In this document: in pieces, positions 45,418 through 57,800 of the stretch | Numbering within the stretch: the first letter of the stretch is position 1 | How the letters are laid out: each line of letters begins with the position of its first letter | NCBI GenBank assembly: GCA_036362985.1 | Contig: JAYGXS010000009.1 | Span: 17,730,750 to 17,794,749 of the forward strand | Direction of reading: 5' to 3' | DNA: 64,000 nucleotides | From: Ligula intestinalis | Taxonomy: Eukaryota; Platyhelminthes; Cestoda; Diphyllobothriidea; Diphyllobothriidae | The notes under the pieces: generated by a model | Told to the model about the DNA's origin: nothing | The model's database searches: none | The model's input: the letters and a program-made list of their open reading frames with translations, nothing else | Program-made: the position numbers and the translations under genes

Positions 45418-45834
45418 TCAATAGCTGGTCGTCATGGTTACTTGCCTGTAAAATCCGCCCCGGCGCATCTGATCGCCGGAGCCGGGCTGACCCCAAATAT
45501 TGCGCGGATAGCGAGGACGACCGTTATTGTTGGGGCCACCTCGATGCCAGTACCGAGATCCATCGGGCCCCCCGGCGCCGATGGGGCTGGGGGACCACCT
45601 TCGTTGGCCCCAACGCTCGCCGCCGCCACCCTGACGTGGAGAGGTAGTTCGACCACCACCAGCACCCACGCTGTCCGCACGGCTACCGCTGCTGCTGCTG
45701 GAGGTGCTGCCGCTACTACTGGTGCTACTGCTCGTCCGGTGTCGACGATAGCGCTTCAGCGGTAGTCGGCGACGTGGTGGCCGCATCAGTTCCGGTCGCA
45801 TGGGATCGGCGAGGAAGTTGTTGAAAAAGTCCGC
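45418..45834 (-). CDS. ARS2 exon: FFNNFL motif and Arg/Ser/Gly-rich tail (presumed last exon)
   Basis: It opens after 'ccgaactag' in phase 0 with [20 protein letters not shown], matching the animal ARS2 VAFFNNFLTDAKRP block that follows the zinc finger. The rest is an Arg/Ser run then Gly/Arg/Asn/Trp-rich sequence, ending MTTSY and TGA at 45418-45420. The conserved extreme C-terminus of animal ARS2 (a short Asp/Phe-rich motif contacting partner proteins) is not seen. A perfect GC-type donor (CAG|GCAAGT at 45446/45445) lies 28 bases before the stop, so the true terminus may be in another exon. Confidence 0.88.
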   Translation of the reverse strand, partial: ADFFNNFLADPMRPELMRPPRRRLPLKRYRRHRTSSSTSSSGSTSSSSSGSRADSVGAGGGRTTSPRQGGGGERWGQRRWSPSPIGAGGPDGSRYWHRGGPNNNGRPRYPRNIWGQPGSGDQMRRGGFYRQVTMTTSY

Positions 45835-48800
45835 CTAGTTCGGTAAATTGTTAAGTTAGAGGCTGCGGAAGAAAACACCGAGCGCGCCAATCAGGGTATA
45901 GAGGGGGAGGGGTGGACTTACATTTTCCTTCTTTGCTTCCTCCACCTTCTCCATGTGCTTGTTCAGAATGTGCTTTCGTACGAATATGGGATCACGGAAT
46001 TTCTTGTCGGACAGAGGACAGACCCAAATTATGTCCCTAAAAGGCAGGGAGAGTAATTAAGGATAGAGACCAGTCAAGTGCATAGCGAGATGTACAGGGA
46101 AGAAAACTGCAGTGCTAATAATTCTGCAACTCTGTAGGGGGCTTTCTGGTTTAGCTTAAGAGAGAAGAATTTATGATGGGAAGGGGGGGGCATGACTGCC
46201 ATATAATTTTTTCGCACTGATTCTGCCTACATGCAGTCAATCATAACCCTGACCACCAGCAGAAAAAAATAAACCGAATAGATGGATGAGAATCACTTTA
46301 TCGAAACGAAGTACATCAGTGCCTCGCCACCTGTCAGTATTTGGAGGATCGAGGATTTATTTCGTCAGAACTGGGCGCACACCGATCCATTGCCTGGATG
46401 GATCGCACAAATGAAGAACAAATAAGCACTTAGCAAGCCGAACTTGGCCAAATTATGATAGCATGGCGGGGGGATAGAGACTGAGGGTAGGTTGACACGT
46501 AGTCACTTCAGCTACGCTGATTCAGTCTACATCCAATCCTGGATGCATATTTACTCAACAGATAGCCCTCATACGCACAGGAAACTTGCTAGCAGACATG
46601 AAAGATTTGCACATACATACAGATAACAAAATTATTACATGTGCACATGTTCCTCACTATTTTATAGTAACATATTTATGTTGGATATTTTATGTAAACT
46701 GTTTTCAATAGGGTCTTCAAAGGCATTGCCTACTACCCTAAATATACTGAACTATATACCTGACCACCAACTGGGACGAGAAAAAAAAAAAACGCACTTG
46801 CACGCGTAAACAGCACAGATGGGCCAGAATCACCTCACCGAAACGAATTGCCCCAGTACTTCACCACCTGTCATTATTTGTTCATTGCTGATGGGCGATT
46901 TATTTCGTCAGAACTGGGCGCACATCGATCCGCTGTCCGTATTGGCTGCACAGGTGACGAATAGACACGCACCCACCAAGCCGAAGTCGGACAAGTTATG
47001 ATACCAAATGGGAGACGATAGAACATGGGGGTGGACTAATACACAACTACTTCAGTGGCTGCACACTCAAGAATACCGGTTACATTAAGTGCATGTGACC
47101 CAACGGATAGGCGTTGTGTGTGCATGCTTGAGTTACAAGACACAAACAGTAGACGGACTGATGGAAGGCTTAATAAAGTCGGAAACGTTCTCTATCAACC
47201 TACTCGTAGCTTCAGTGGTGCTCAAACTTTGTCGCCTCCTCCCCCCCCTCTACTATTATAGCCAGGCCGAGTTCGGTCTGTCTGGTCATGACCCCTGCCG
47301 CCCACAGAGAGCTTATTTGCTTCGTCAAGTCAATAGAACAGTGCGCGCTTATTCCTCGTTGAATAAAAACCCGAGCTGCTGCAAACACAGTGAATAGCAG
47401 GTAGTGAGGCATACTGATGAACTCCAGTTCGATTAAGCGCTTATGCCCCATCTGCTGGACAATTTGCGCCCTTCTCAAGTGCCTATTTCTGTTTCCAGTC
47501 AGAGCTGACAGGCAGGATTATGATTGGCAGAATAAGCCCGAATGAGCCCATATCCTAGCCGCCTCGCGGTACAGGCTCGAGAGAGCTCTAAAGGCAATAT
47601 GGGGAGACAAATGGGTCATCTGACAGATCGGTGTGCGCGTCTATGCCACTGTATATTCCCGATCTAATACCAGCTAGACCGTGAACCCGTTTTATTTATA
47701 AATTTAAATGCCGAAAGATTCGGGGTTCAGATATGTCATCGCGTTCATCATCTCCCAAAGGTAAGCAGAAAGAAGAGGGGGCGGGTTCATGGACCAAATT
47801 GTAATTGAACTGACGTTTCGAAAAACTTCTCGCGTCCATCATCAGAGTTTAGTAATGGTAGAGTCTGGTGGTCTTAAGTTAGTCCGCCTTGCCGTTTGCC
47901 TCAAGTTATATCGGTGTTGGACATGTGAACTCTGACCTGTCCGTTCGTTGCCGACCGCATTTGGTCTCTCGGAGGTTGGCTGCTGGTGGGCTGACCTGAC
48001 CTTCGTCCCTTCTGCAGTCAGCGTAGTTGTAGGCGAGTCAGTATGCTTGCTGGCTTCCCCCACGTCGCCCGGTGGACTGATTACTCGTTGCTGTGCACTT
48101 GAGTTGTTCTTTGCTTCGAGGCTGCGACGTTGATGCAGTGTTTGATGTTGGCCGCGTGACCTCCGACCTCCACCTCTATTTTCCGTGGGCGTTGGCTCTC
48201 GATCCTGCGTACTCGTTTGCCCTACTGGCTCTGGCCGACTTGATCCGAGCCTTGTGCGGAGCGCTTGGTAGGCAAGGTTCAGGTCGATAGCTCTATTGAT
48301 TGTGCCAGTGGAGGACCAACTTTCCAGCACTAGCCTGGCCATTTTTTCATTGGCCCTGCCGATCACCCACGCTTTCTCAAACGCGAATTCGTGTTTGAGC
48401 TATTGGTATATAGGCGTACACCAATCTGTCAGAGGACCCACTCGTCCGTCCATATTGCCATTGGAGCTCTCTCTCGAGCATCCACCGCAAGGCGGCTAAG
48501 ATATAGGCGAAAGAACATTACCAGCAAAGACATGGGACACTAGGAAGGCCTTTTCTGCCTTATTAGGCGTCATCGGCTAGTTATACCCAACCCCAGTGTG
48601 GCCGCTGAAATTGCTGCCACACCGAGATTTGAACTTGCGATCTCTCCCGTCAGGGCGAACGTCCTAAAGTTTGAGCTACGAGCTCACGGTCTTTGCCGGT
48701 ATTAGATCGGGGTCATACAGTGGCATATATGCGTAAACCGATCTGTCAGAGAAACCACTCGTCCGTCCATATTGTCATTGGAGCTCTCTCTTGAGCCTCC

Positions 48801-51800
48801 GCCGCGAGGCGGCTAGGCTGGTTATGTCTTTCTGCCCATATGCAAACTTCTCATTACTGCGCCACGGGATCGTTGCCTTTCTGGTCTCTGTCGCCAAAAT
48901 CGACAACGGTATTGGGCAGATAGTATTGCCGCCAAAGACAAGAGAGACTATAATGGTCATTTCTGGCTTATTAGTCGTCGTCAGTTACTTATACCCAGAC
49001 CTAAGTGGAGCTTCACCCGAGCCTCGAACTGGCGACCTTTTTGAGTATAGTCAAACGTCCTAAACATTGAGCCACGAGGTTGTTGTCTCACTGGTTTAGG
49101 TCAGGGGATAATGACACACGCTGATGAAATTTCACCTGACAGCTAAAGGAATAGTAGAATTCTAATAATAATCTGCCCATGGGAAGGCTCATCACGGATT
49201 TGGTTATGCTATGAAAAAAATTGCCCGGTTAAAATCAAGTTGTATTCGTGAATGTTTAGTCTGCTGCTAAATAACCACTGACATGCGAGATAAATAAGAA
49301 ATATAAATTCTCGCACTAGGTTAGGAAAGACAGGATCACAAGTAACAGTGCGGACGTATACAAGCAGTAGACGGCAGGGGGGGGGTGCGGGACGACGGCG
49401 GTTCGGTGGACCTAGACTTGTTTAATGACGTGTGTTTGCAGTCGTCGGCAAAGCGCAGAACGCGGTCACGCGTCATGAGCGGGGGGGTGGCGATAATTCA
49501 CTAAGAAAACAGATGGTCAAATGCAGACCAATTAACACAGTCACCTTATGGTAGTTGTGGAGAGAAAAAGCTAGCTCGCGTAAGATTTCAGTGTGAGGTC
49601 GGAATCCTCAGCATCTACGCCATGCTGGGGAGCGATATACCGAGGATGAATGTTAAGCTAGACTGAAATGGCGATTTCTGGCCAAGAAGCCATCACCAAC
49701 CCGAGGCTCAAATCTGCGACCTGTTGGTTAGAATTCCAACGTCCTAACTGTCATAAATGTGGCCAAAGCTGCGATATCGCCGTCTACGTTACGCCTTCTG
49801 TGAATCCCCAAGGAAGAATGCAAACGTAGAAGTCTTAGAGCAAGCCTAGTACAGCATACTTAAGGCAAGCGAACCAGAAGTAGAGACCCAGAAGGATCTG
49901 GGGGTGTGGTTCACGCCCTCACTTAAGCCATCACTCCACTGCCCGAAGGTGGCCAAATCCGCAATGTCGGGCTTGTATCTAATCAAGCGCGCCTTTGCTA
50001 AGTTTGATGAAGTTGTCTTTGGCAAGGTCTTCGGCACGTTCGCACGACCCCAACTAGAATTTGCCATCTAAGCCTGGAAACGTTGGACAGTCAAAGATAG
50101 AAAAACCCTTGAAAGAGTAAAACGACGGGCAACTAAGTTAGTGTGAGGACAAGCGTACCTTCTTTATGAGACACGACTGACTAATCTTGACTTATTTCCT
50201 CTGGATTACAGACAGCTGCGCGGTGACCTAATACAGGCATTTCGCATGCTGCGGGGTCAGAATTGTTGCCTAGCATCCAAAGATTTCTTTGAGTTGGTCA
50301 CTACTACCAGATTGCGCGGACACCCTCTCAAAGTACGAGTGACTAGGACAAAAATGTCCACACGAAAATTCCTCTTCGCTAAGAGGGTGATCCAGGCATG
50401 GAATGCTCTGCCCGCATACATTGTCATGCCCCCATCTGTGGACACGTTTAAGATGCAATTGGACCAGCATAAAAAGATGTTATCTTCAATGATGCTGGAC
50501 TAATTACATCACTGCCAGTCAGCAAGCAAGATTTGCTACCAGACTTCTCTGACAGTAATTACCTTAAGAACATACTGCTCGCTAATTTTCAGTAATGGTT
50601 ATTTAGAATAACTTTTGATCGTGGTGCGCTCCCGTGTTTCGTCATCTGGTCGGCAGAACCGGTAACCAGCAAGGACATATGATGGGCGCATCTCCGACAC
50701 TCGGTGATGTTCTCATGACCACCGCGATCTTCTCCTCGTTTGACTAGTAAGATATTAAACAACCGCGATGGCCTCCTCCTGACATGATTCAAACACTTTC
50801 AGCAGCAGGACATCCGATTAACATATACCTTTCGCCCCCCCCCACAAGCGACAATTTTTCTCCTTAAAATCCCACAAATGGCATTAAAAACTAGACTTAT
50901 GAACAATGTCTAAGTGTTTTTTACTGTCTGCCCTCCTAACGCAGTTCCATAACTGGCAACGCCACATGTTCTGCATCATAGCTATGTACAAAGAGGGAGT
51001 TCAAAGATATTAACCTATATATTTCCCTAATAAAACTGAACTGAACGCGTGTAAAAGCCATGTGCAATCGGATCAATCATATTGTGGGCTCAAGTAACGG
51101 TGGACTTTATTGGCTTTGTGACTCATGCAGCTGGCGCGTTAGAGCCCGGCGCCGGCCGCGCTGTGTGCGTTGTTATATGCACTCTTTGTGGGCGGACCGG
51201 GTGTCTGGCGTGCGAACGAATCATCGGGGCGGCGTGCACTTTGTGTAGGGGGACCAGTCGTTTGGCGGGAGAATGAAGAGACAGAGCGGCGTGCACACGT
51301 ACTGAAGCCGGGCTCTAACACTAACCATCTGAGCTACGGGCCTGTTTTTCTGCCGGTTGCGATCGGGTACACTCACAGAGGCAGTGGAGCGCCCACTGAC
51401 TGTGTTGCACAGCATGCTTGCACTGTTGTGTCTTGGGGTTGCCTCTTGAGTCCCGTCAACAGTCACACAGCAGCTACGCAAAGTAACATTGCCATCAACG
51501 ACTAGATAGGCTGTAATGGGCATTTTTGGCTTATTAGCTGTCATCAGCCAGATGTTTTGAGAAAAAGCTGTTCCGGACACTAGTGAACATGCAAATGCCA
51601 GGTTATGACGATATGATCGCTGGAAAAACAACCTTAATCGCCTTTATAGTCACTACGTTAGTACAGTCCTGTCATGATTGGCAGCTCCCCCTCTTAATCG
51701 AAGATGGTGGCCTTTAGTGCGGTAACTGCCTGAGAGTCAGCATACGGGTCACTAACTGCATAACCCGTGCCAGATGTTAGACTTATGATTACACCGGTTA

Positions 51801-54800
51801 CTAAAACGTAGCGAGTAAAATAAATATTTCACCTTGAACGCATATATACTCGGGGTTCCGAGATCTTACAAACAAGGCATCAACCAGGATGGGTTGAAAC
51901 AGATCGGTGCACATTTACCCACTACTATATATAGTCCCGATCACAAACCGACAACACGGTGGAGCTGTGGCTCAATGGTTAGAGCGTTCGCCTCTGGCCG
52001 GTGAGACGCGAGTTTGAAACTCGGCTGTGGCGGCAATTTTCGCTGCTACATTGGGGGTTGAGGTAACACCACTTGATGACACCTAATGAGGCAGAAAAGG
52101 CCTTTGTGGATGTCCCCAGTGTTTGTCGGTAATACATTGGTTATGATTACTCCACCAACCAGCTTACTGACACATTGAAGCTAGGGACACGCTTCGTCTA
52201 TGCTGAACTAATTAATCTGAGCAGGCAGTCGTGAACGCGGAGCGCAGTGGTAATCACACTTGTTATGAGCTAATACTCTTCCACTGCAGCACACGACAAC
52301 ACGGTGGCTAAAATTAAAAAAAGCGGAGTAGCCCTACACTTTTCGTTTCTTTCGCTTTGTGTTGGCCTTGATGAAGGCCTCCACAGTCTCCTCGGGGTCG
52401 CGGTAGCCCAGCGGCTTGAGGTAGGAGGCCACTGTTTCCTCCTGTCTCGCGCCAGGGGGCAAGATGGGAGTCAGCAAACGGAAGAGTCGGCAGAGTTGGC
52501 GCGAGAAAACCTACGAAACGACAAAGCGAGAGAGATGAAAAAAGGCATACGAGAGTGGAAGTAAGATAACAGAAAAAGAAATTCAAATTCTGGTCACGTG
52601 GTCTAAGAAAATACCTACTTGTACTTGTTACGGCTGCGATCATGACTGATCTAGCTGGCCTCAATGATGTCCCGTATGGTGCTTCTCCACGCGCAACGAT
52701 CCGTGGCCGCAGACGTGGACAGTTCAACCCATCCTCCTTGCCAGCGCCGGAGACCGAATACTGGAGGTCCAAGAACCACTTCCATATCCTGATGGACTGA
52801 GTCGAGTCAGGTTTTGAGTTGACCATCTCTTCGACATTTTCAATAAGGCAACGCTTTCAATTCGAGGGCAGTACCACTGAGCTCTTGAGGTCGGCGAAGA
52901 AGAACGTGTCCAAACCACCTCAGTCGTCTTTCCTAAATGGCCTGGGATATCCTTGTGATTTTGTCCCAGCGAGTGCGGACTGTCTCATTTGAGACAAAGT
53001 CGGTGTACTTCACTCGAAGGATGTTGCTCAGACAGTAGTGATCGACGACTTCCAGTTTCTGTTCATCCTCCACGCGCATAGCCCAACATTCGCATCCGTT
53101 TAGGACAACGGACGACACAGATGCACGGACCTTTGCTGAGAGAGAAATAGCGCATCGGGTCCATAAGCACTTCCGAAGGCTGGAGAACAGACGTCGTGCT
53201 GCGTCAATTCGGGAGACAAGGTTATCCTTACTATGTCCATTCGGCAGCAACCTCGGTCCCAAGTATTTGAAACTGTCGGCTCCTTCAAGTTGACAGCCAC
53301 TAATCTCGAGAGGTGCCTTCTCTTCGGCAGGGATGCAACATGAAAACACTCTGGTCTTCCCAGCGTTAATGGACAAACCGACCGATTACGCGACCTCGTT
53401 CACGCGCGACACCATAGACCGGAGATCGCCAAAGCTTGATGCTAGTAAACCAATATCATCGGCAAAGTCAAGGTCAGTCAACCGGCGTCCGGTTGCAAGC
53501 TGAATACCGTCACTTTCCTGTAGGGCCTTCCCGAGAACCCAGTCAATGGCGTAGTTAAAGAGGATGGGCGACAGGAAACAGCCTTGCCGAACGCCTGACC
53601 GAATAGCGAAGCGTTCTGAGAGGTTGTTGTGGACTAAAACCCGCGCAGTGGTGGAGCGGTAGTATGCCTTAATCTTGGCGATTAGTTTTATTGGTACGCC
53701 ATCAAATGCCATTATCCGCCATAGGAAGTCACGATGGATGGAGTCGAACGCAGCGGCAAAGTCAACAAAGCAGATGGCCGTTGGTTGTTAGTAGCTATGG
53801 CGGAATTCAAGGATCCGTCTCAGTGTGAATATTTGATCCACACATCCACGCCCAGCACGAAATCTGGCCTGGTTTGGTCGTGTCCTGGAGTCGCGCACAG
53901 ACAATACAAGAAAAAACCGCTTAGAAGTGCACCCACATACAGAGTGATATACCGGTACTTCCACTCTGTGGTATTCGAGCCAAGTACGGCGGTATGCATA
54001 GTGGCGGGCCAGGTCACGCCCTCTCCCGCCTTCTTGACCCTGTCTTGACACCGGGCACAGGTGGGGGAGGCAGGAAGGGCAGAGTGTGGTAGATGCAGCG
54101 CAAGTCTACTGCCACTTAAAACGAAATGGCACCGATGTTGCCCGCGAGAGCCTGCTCAGTTTAATATAACAGATAACCAAGCAGGGAGAAGCCGCAGGAC
54201 ACTTTGGTCAACAAGCTGCAACCTGAAAAACCACGGTTATATGTATTGGCAATTGATCATGGGAGAAGCAGTAGGCTATTCGTGAAAAAAAGCAAGTTGC
54301 ACTCATGCAACCGTCGTCAGGCGAAATGCAAAAATGTGTGAGGGGGTGGGGTGGAATTGCAGTTGTTGTAAATTTGGCCAAAGCTGCGATATCGCCGTCT
54401 ACGTTACGCCTTGTGTGAGCACCCAAGTAAGAACACGACAAGAAGTAGACAACATAGAAGTCCTTGTATAACAAGCAAATGCATACAAATTGGACCAATG
54501 AGATTGTGGTCTCAAGTAAGGCGCGACTCCATTGGCCTTGTGACTCATGCAGCTGGTGCGTTAGAGTACTGCGCCGGCCGCGCTGTGCATGTCATCACAT
54601 GCACTGTGTGGGCGAACCGATTGTCTGGCGTGCGAACGACTCATCGGAGCGGCGTGCACGCACACTTAAGCCGGGCCTTAACAGCAGTGGCCCAACTCTC
54701 GTACAACACTCAAGCCTTCGCAGTTGCTAGCACGTACGCATTATTGCTTGCCGAACCTAATCCAGTCAGGCCAATCATCTTCCGGAAATAGACTCAAACA

Positions 54801-57800
54801 TGACCTTGCTGGCGGGTCCATGACTACTTCTGCGTTCTCACATCTCGGACGCCAACCCTCGCGGCTGCGTACGCAGGCTCGTTTGTCTGCCAAATTCCTC
54901 CAACCTTCACATCCTCTTTTGCCTCAGAATACACTATTCCTCCTAAGTGACACCCACTTCTTCTCTTCCCACCGGAAGGTCTTGGCAGTAAAGATTTACC
55001 CTATAAACTTAAGCCACTGTGATAGAAATATCACACTAGGATGCTGAGAGTTAGAGCAACTGGGTAGTCAGGATACGCGCAAGGGAGCGGAGAGGACATA
55101 GACTTGCAAGGAGGACGGTCACGGCTGCTGGAACTCCACTTTGGGTGCAATGTGACCTTGCTCGTAGAGCCTCCGCATTTTCAAATTACACACAAGGTTA
55201 CATACTGAGGAATGGATACGAGCGTGCTCTCAGGATGGTGAGTTTGACGCTGTAATCTGGTCTAATTAAAACAGACTCAATACACATAGCTTTTCTGGAA
55301 CAAAAGGCTTTGCCAAAATTGGAAAATCCCAGAAAAGCCTCAAGGTGAGTAGGGTCCGTAAGGAGTTAGGAGACACAGCTGTGATTTAACAACTTACGCG
55401 GTGAGCAGCGCTTTCTGTCCTCAGGTCCGAAAAAACTGGCGGCGGGGGAGAGGGAATCCGAATGCCGACGCTCGGTCTCACATGCATAATTGCACATACA
55501 TGAGGCATGTCACTTTCATCGAAGTAAAGTGCAGGAGCGTAGAAATCAATGGAGTAGACCAGGCGCAAGTATAGTATAATACGATCAAGGGCTCGAATAA
55601 GTTCGGGGTCAGCCTCTGGGTCCTTTTCCTTCAACTGGGAGGGAGAGACGGTGTTGGCAGCAGCAGATGTTCGGTAGTTCATACCACCTTGCATAACGGA
55701 AGCAGCCAATTTGAATAATGAACCCATTTTGTATATATACGTTCTACTCAGAATGTGTTAGTAGCATTTATATAATCATTTAGGTTTGGCTTGACGGCGT
55801 GTGCGACAGATCTATTAATTCAAAAACATGCTCTTCAAAAGCACAGTAGCAATACGCAGCATTCTGGAATTTCTAATATACCTGTGGTAATTAAATAGCT
55901 AATGGAGGACACAAACTTTTATTGAGGGGAATCAGAAATTGGTCACCTTACCGAGAAGCAGCAATTCTTCCTCAGTATTTCCCTCATCGACGAGGTGATC
56001 GGTCAGATTATCCAAGAGGACGTTAGCACTGTTAGCTGAGATTTCCGAGAGGATAGCCGAGGCGGCAATCAGATTGTCCTCAGGATCCAGATCCTCCGGT
56101 CTGGGCAGGACAAGACGGTCGAGGAGAGAGGAGGCGGGACGAGACGGAGAGGAGGGTGCAGAATCCTTCGCCAGATGGGCAGTATTCTCTTCGCTCACAT
56201 CCATCGCTTCACCTGACTTTTCGGGCTTTTCTTGTACTTCTTCTGTTTTAATCGGTGCTGCGTGTTGCGGAAAGGTAGACAAAATAAGGAGACGAAAATC
56301 AATCTATTTGTTTCTGGTCAGTGGCATATGCAAATATAAGATGATAGCAGCAACAGGACTTCTAGCAGGCACTGTAACCTTCTCAGTACGAAGTTTGTGT
56401 GCATTATCAGGTGGAAGGAGAGATGGGGCTATGGCAAGGTGTAGGAGACCTTAGTAGCTTCGACCCTCCGCTCTCCTAATTCCAGTTGCCCACAGTATCC
56501 AAGTTAGATGGGGACGACGACGGTGGTCGCGGATGTAGGCACCGATCTGATAGAAACTTCCAGTCTATACGTGCACCAACACGGTTGTGCTATCGGACTG
56601 CTGCGCAAGCACTTTGGTGAAACGAGCTCGTTGTCTAGCCGGTTTAGGTCTGGGAAAATTGACACTCATTGACGAACGTTTCCTTGACCGTTAACGAGAC
56701 GCATCTGCCCGCCCCACCTTGGACCTCGCTAGAGGTCCTGACAGCCGTACCAGCCGGTAGTATAGGACAGGGCCTTTGACTTAGATCAAAAAAGTTGAGT
56801 TAGAGGCTCGAGTGCAGCAGCACTTGGGTCTGGGTATCACTGGTTGAGCTGGCGGGCTAATAAGCCAGACATGGCCGTTCTATCTGCTTACACTACCAGC
56901 CGTTACGGTTTCTGCTGAGGCCCAAGACAGGGCGGGACAGATAAGTCCCGTTAACGGTCAGGTGAACATTCATCAAAGACGTTTAGTGCCCTCGGATTTC
57001 TGTGCAAGCAGCCTGCTGTAATTCGTCTACCGGTGCATGATGGCGGCGATCGACAGAGCTTCATGGAGCCAAAATAGATTGTTTAATTCATAAAATGTGA
57101 GGTTGCTCATCCTGTTCATTGAAGTAACTTGGGCGAAAATGCTTTTTACTAGAAAAACAAGTTAAATTCAGATCAGTGTATCGAGGAAAAAAAGGGAGCC
57201 AATGTGGGCCAAATTCAACGCAGATCAAAACGTCCCGTTTATGCGTATTAAACTATTTAACAGAATTAATATAAGCTGAAAAGGTTTCAACACTCACCTT
57301 AGCGAACGGAAAGTTTCGTTTTGCGTTCATGAACATGAGGTAAATGCAAGCATGCGAAAGGAAATTGTTTTCAGGAAAATAAGAGCAGTTTCAGGACCAG
57401 CCTTGGCTTCGCCAGTGGCCACTGCCACCTGAAATAGCAACTCAGCGTTCTGTATACAATAAACCACTCCTTCTGGTGACTTCTTCCCCCTACCTGCGGA
57501 CTTCGACCTGATGATTGTAGTGATCTGAGTTAAACCATTACTTAGACCGTTACAATACGCTACCATCGAGGCGGCGAGTTTTTCACAGTAAGGTCAATTG
57601 AATTATTCCAATCTACCCAACCCTCCTAATAAGGTATTATTACTTGATAAATCGTAATAAGTCTGTTCTTTAATACATATGGTTAGTGTACTGATGTCAG
57701 ACCTTGGGGGACGCAGCTTGGGCTGCTTTTGCTTACCACAGATGGCCTTGTAAAAATCCTTGAATTTCATCAGTTAGGCAAGCGACTGTAGGCGTCAGGT

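Larger units (their letters stand above)
46037..52337 (-). other. 6.3-kb intron of ARS2
   Basis: Phase-2 intron with gtaggg donor and ccttttag acceptor. It holds a direct duplication (46280-47010), a PLE C-terminus, SINE II copies, a LINE RT C-terminal fragment and family VIII repeats, listed separately. Confidence 0.8.
52511..55397 (-). other. 2.9-kb intron of ARS2
   Basis: Phase-0 intron, gtaagt to tag. It contains a large RTE-like LINE fragment and families VII, VIII and IV. Confidence 0.8.

Noticed and set aside
52304..52564. 86-codon + strand ORF
   Set aside because: Antisense shadow of the ARS2 exon at 52338-52510.
55655..55665. Alternative ARS2 acceptor at 'ctccctcccag'
   Set aside because: It has a better pyrimidine tract but would put the exon out of phase with the donor at 55952; 'gttatgcaag' at 55688 fits.
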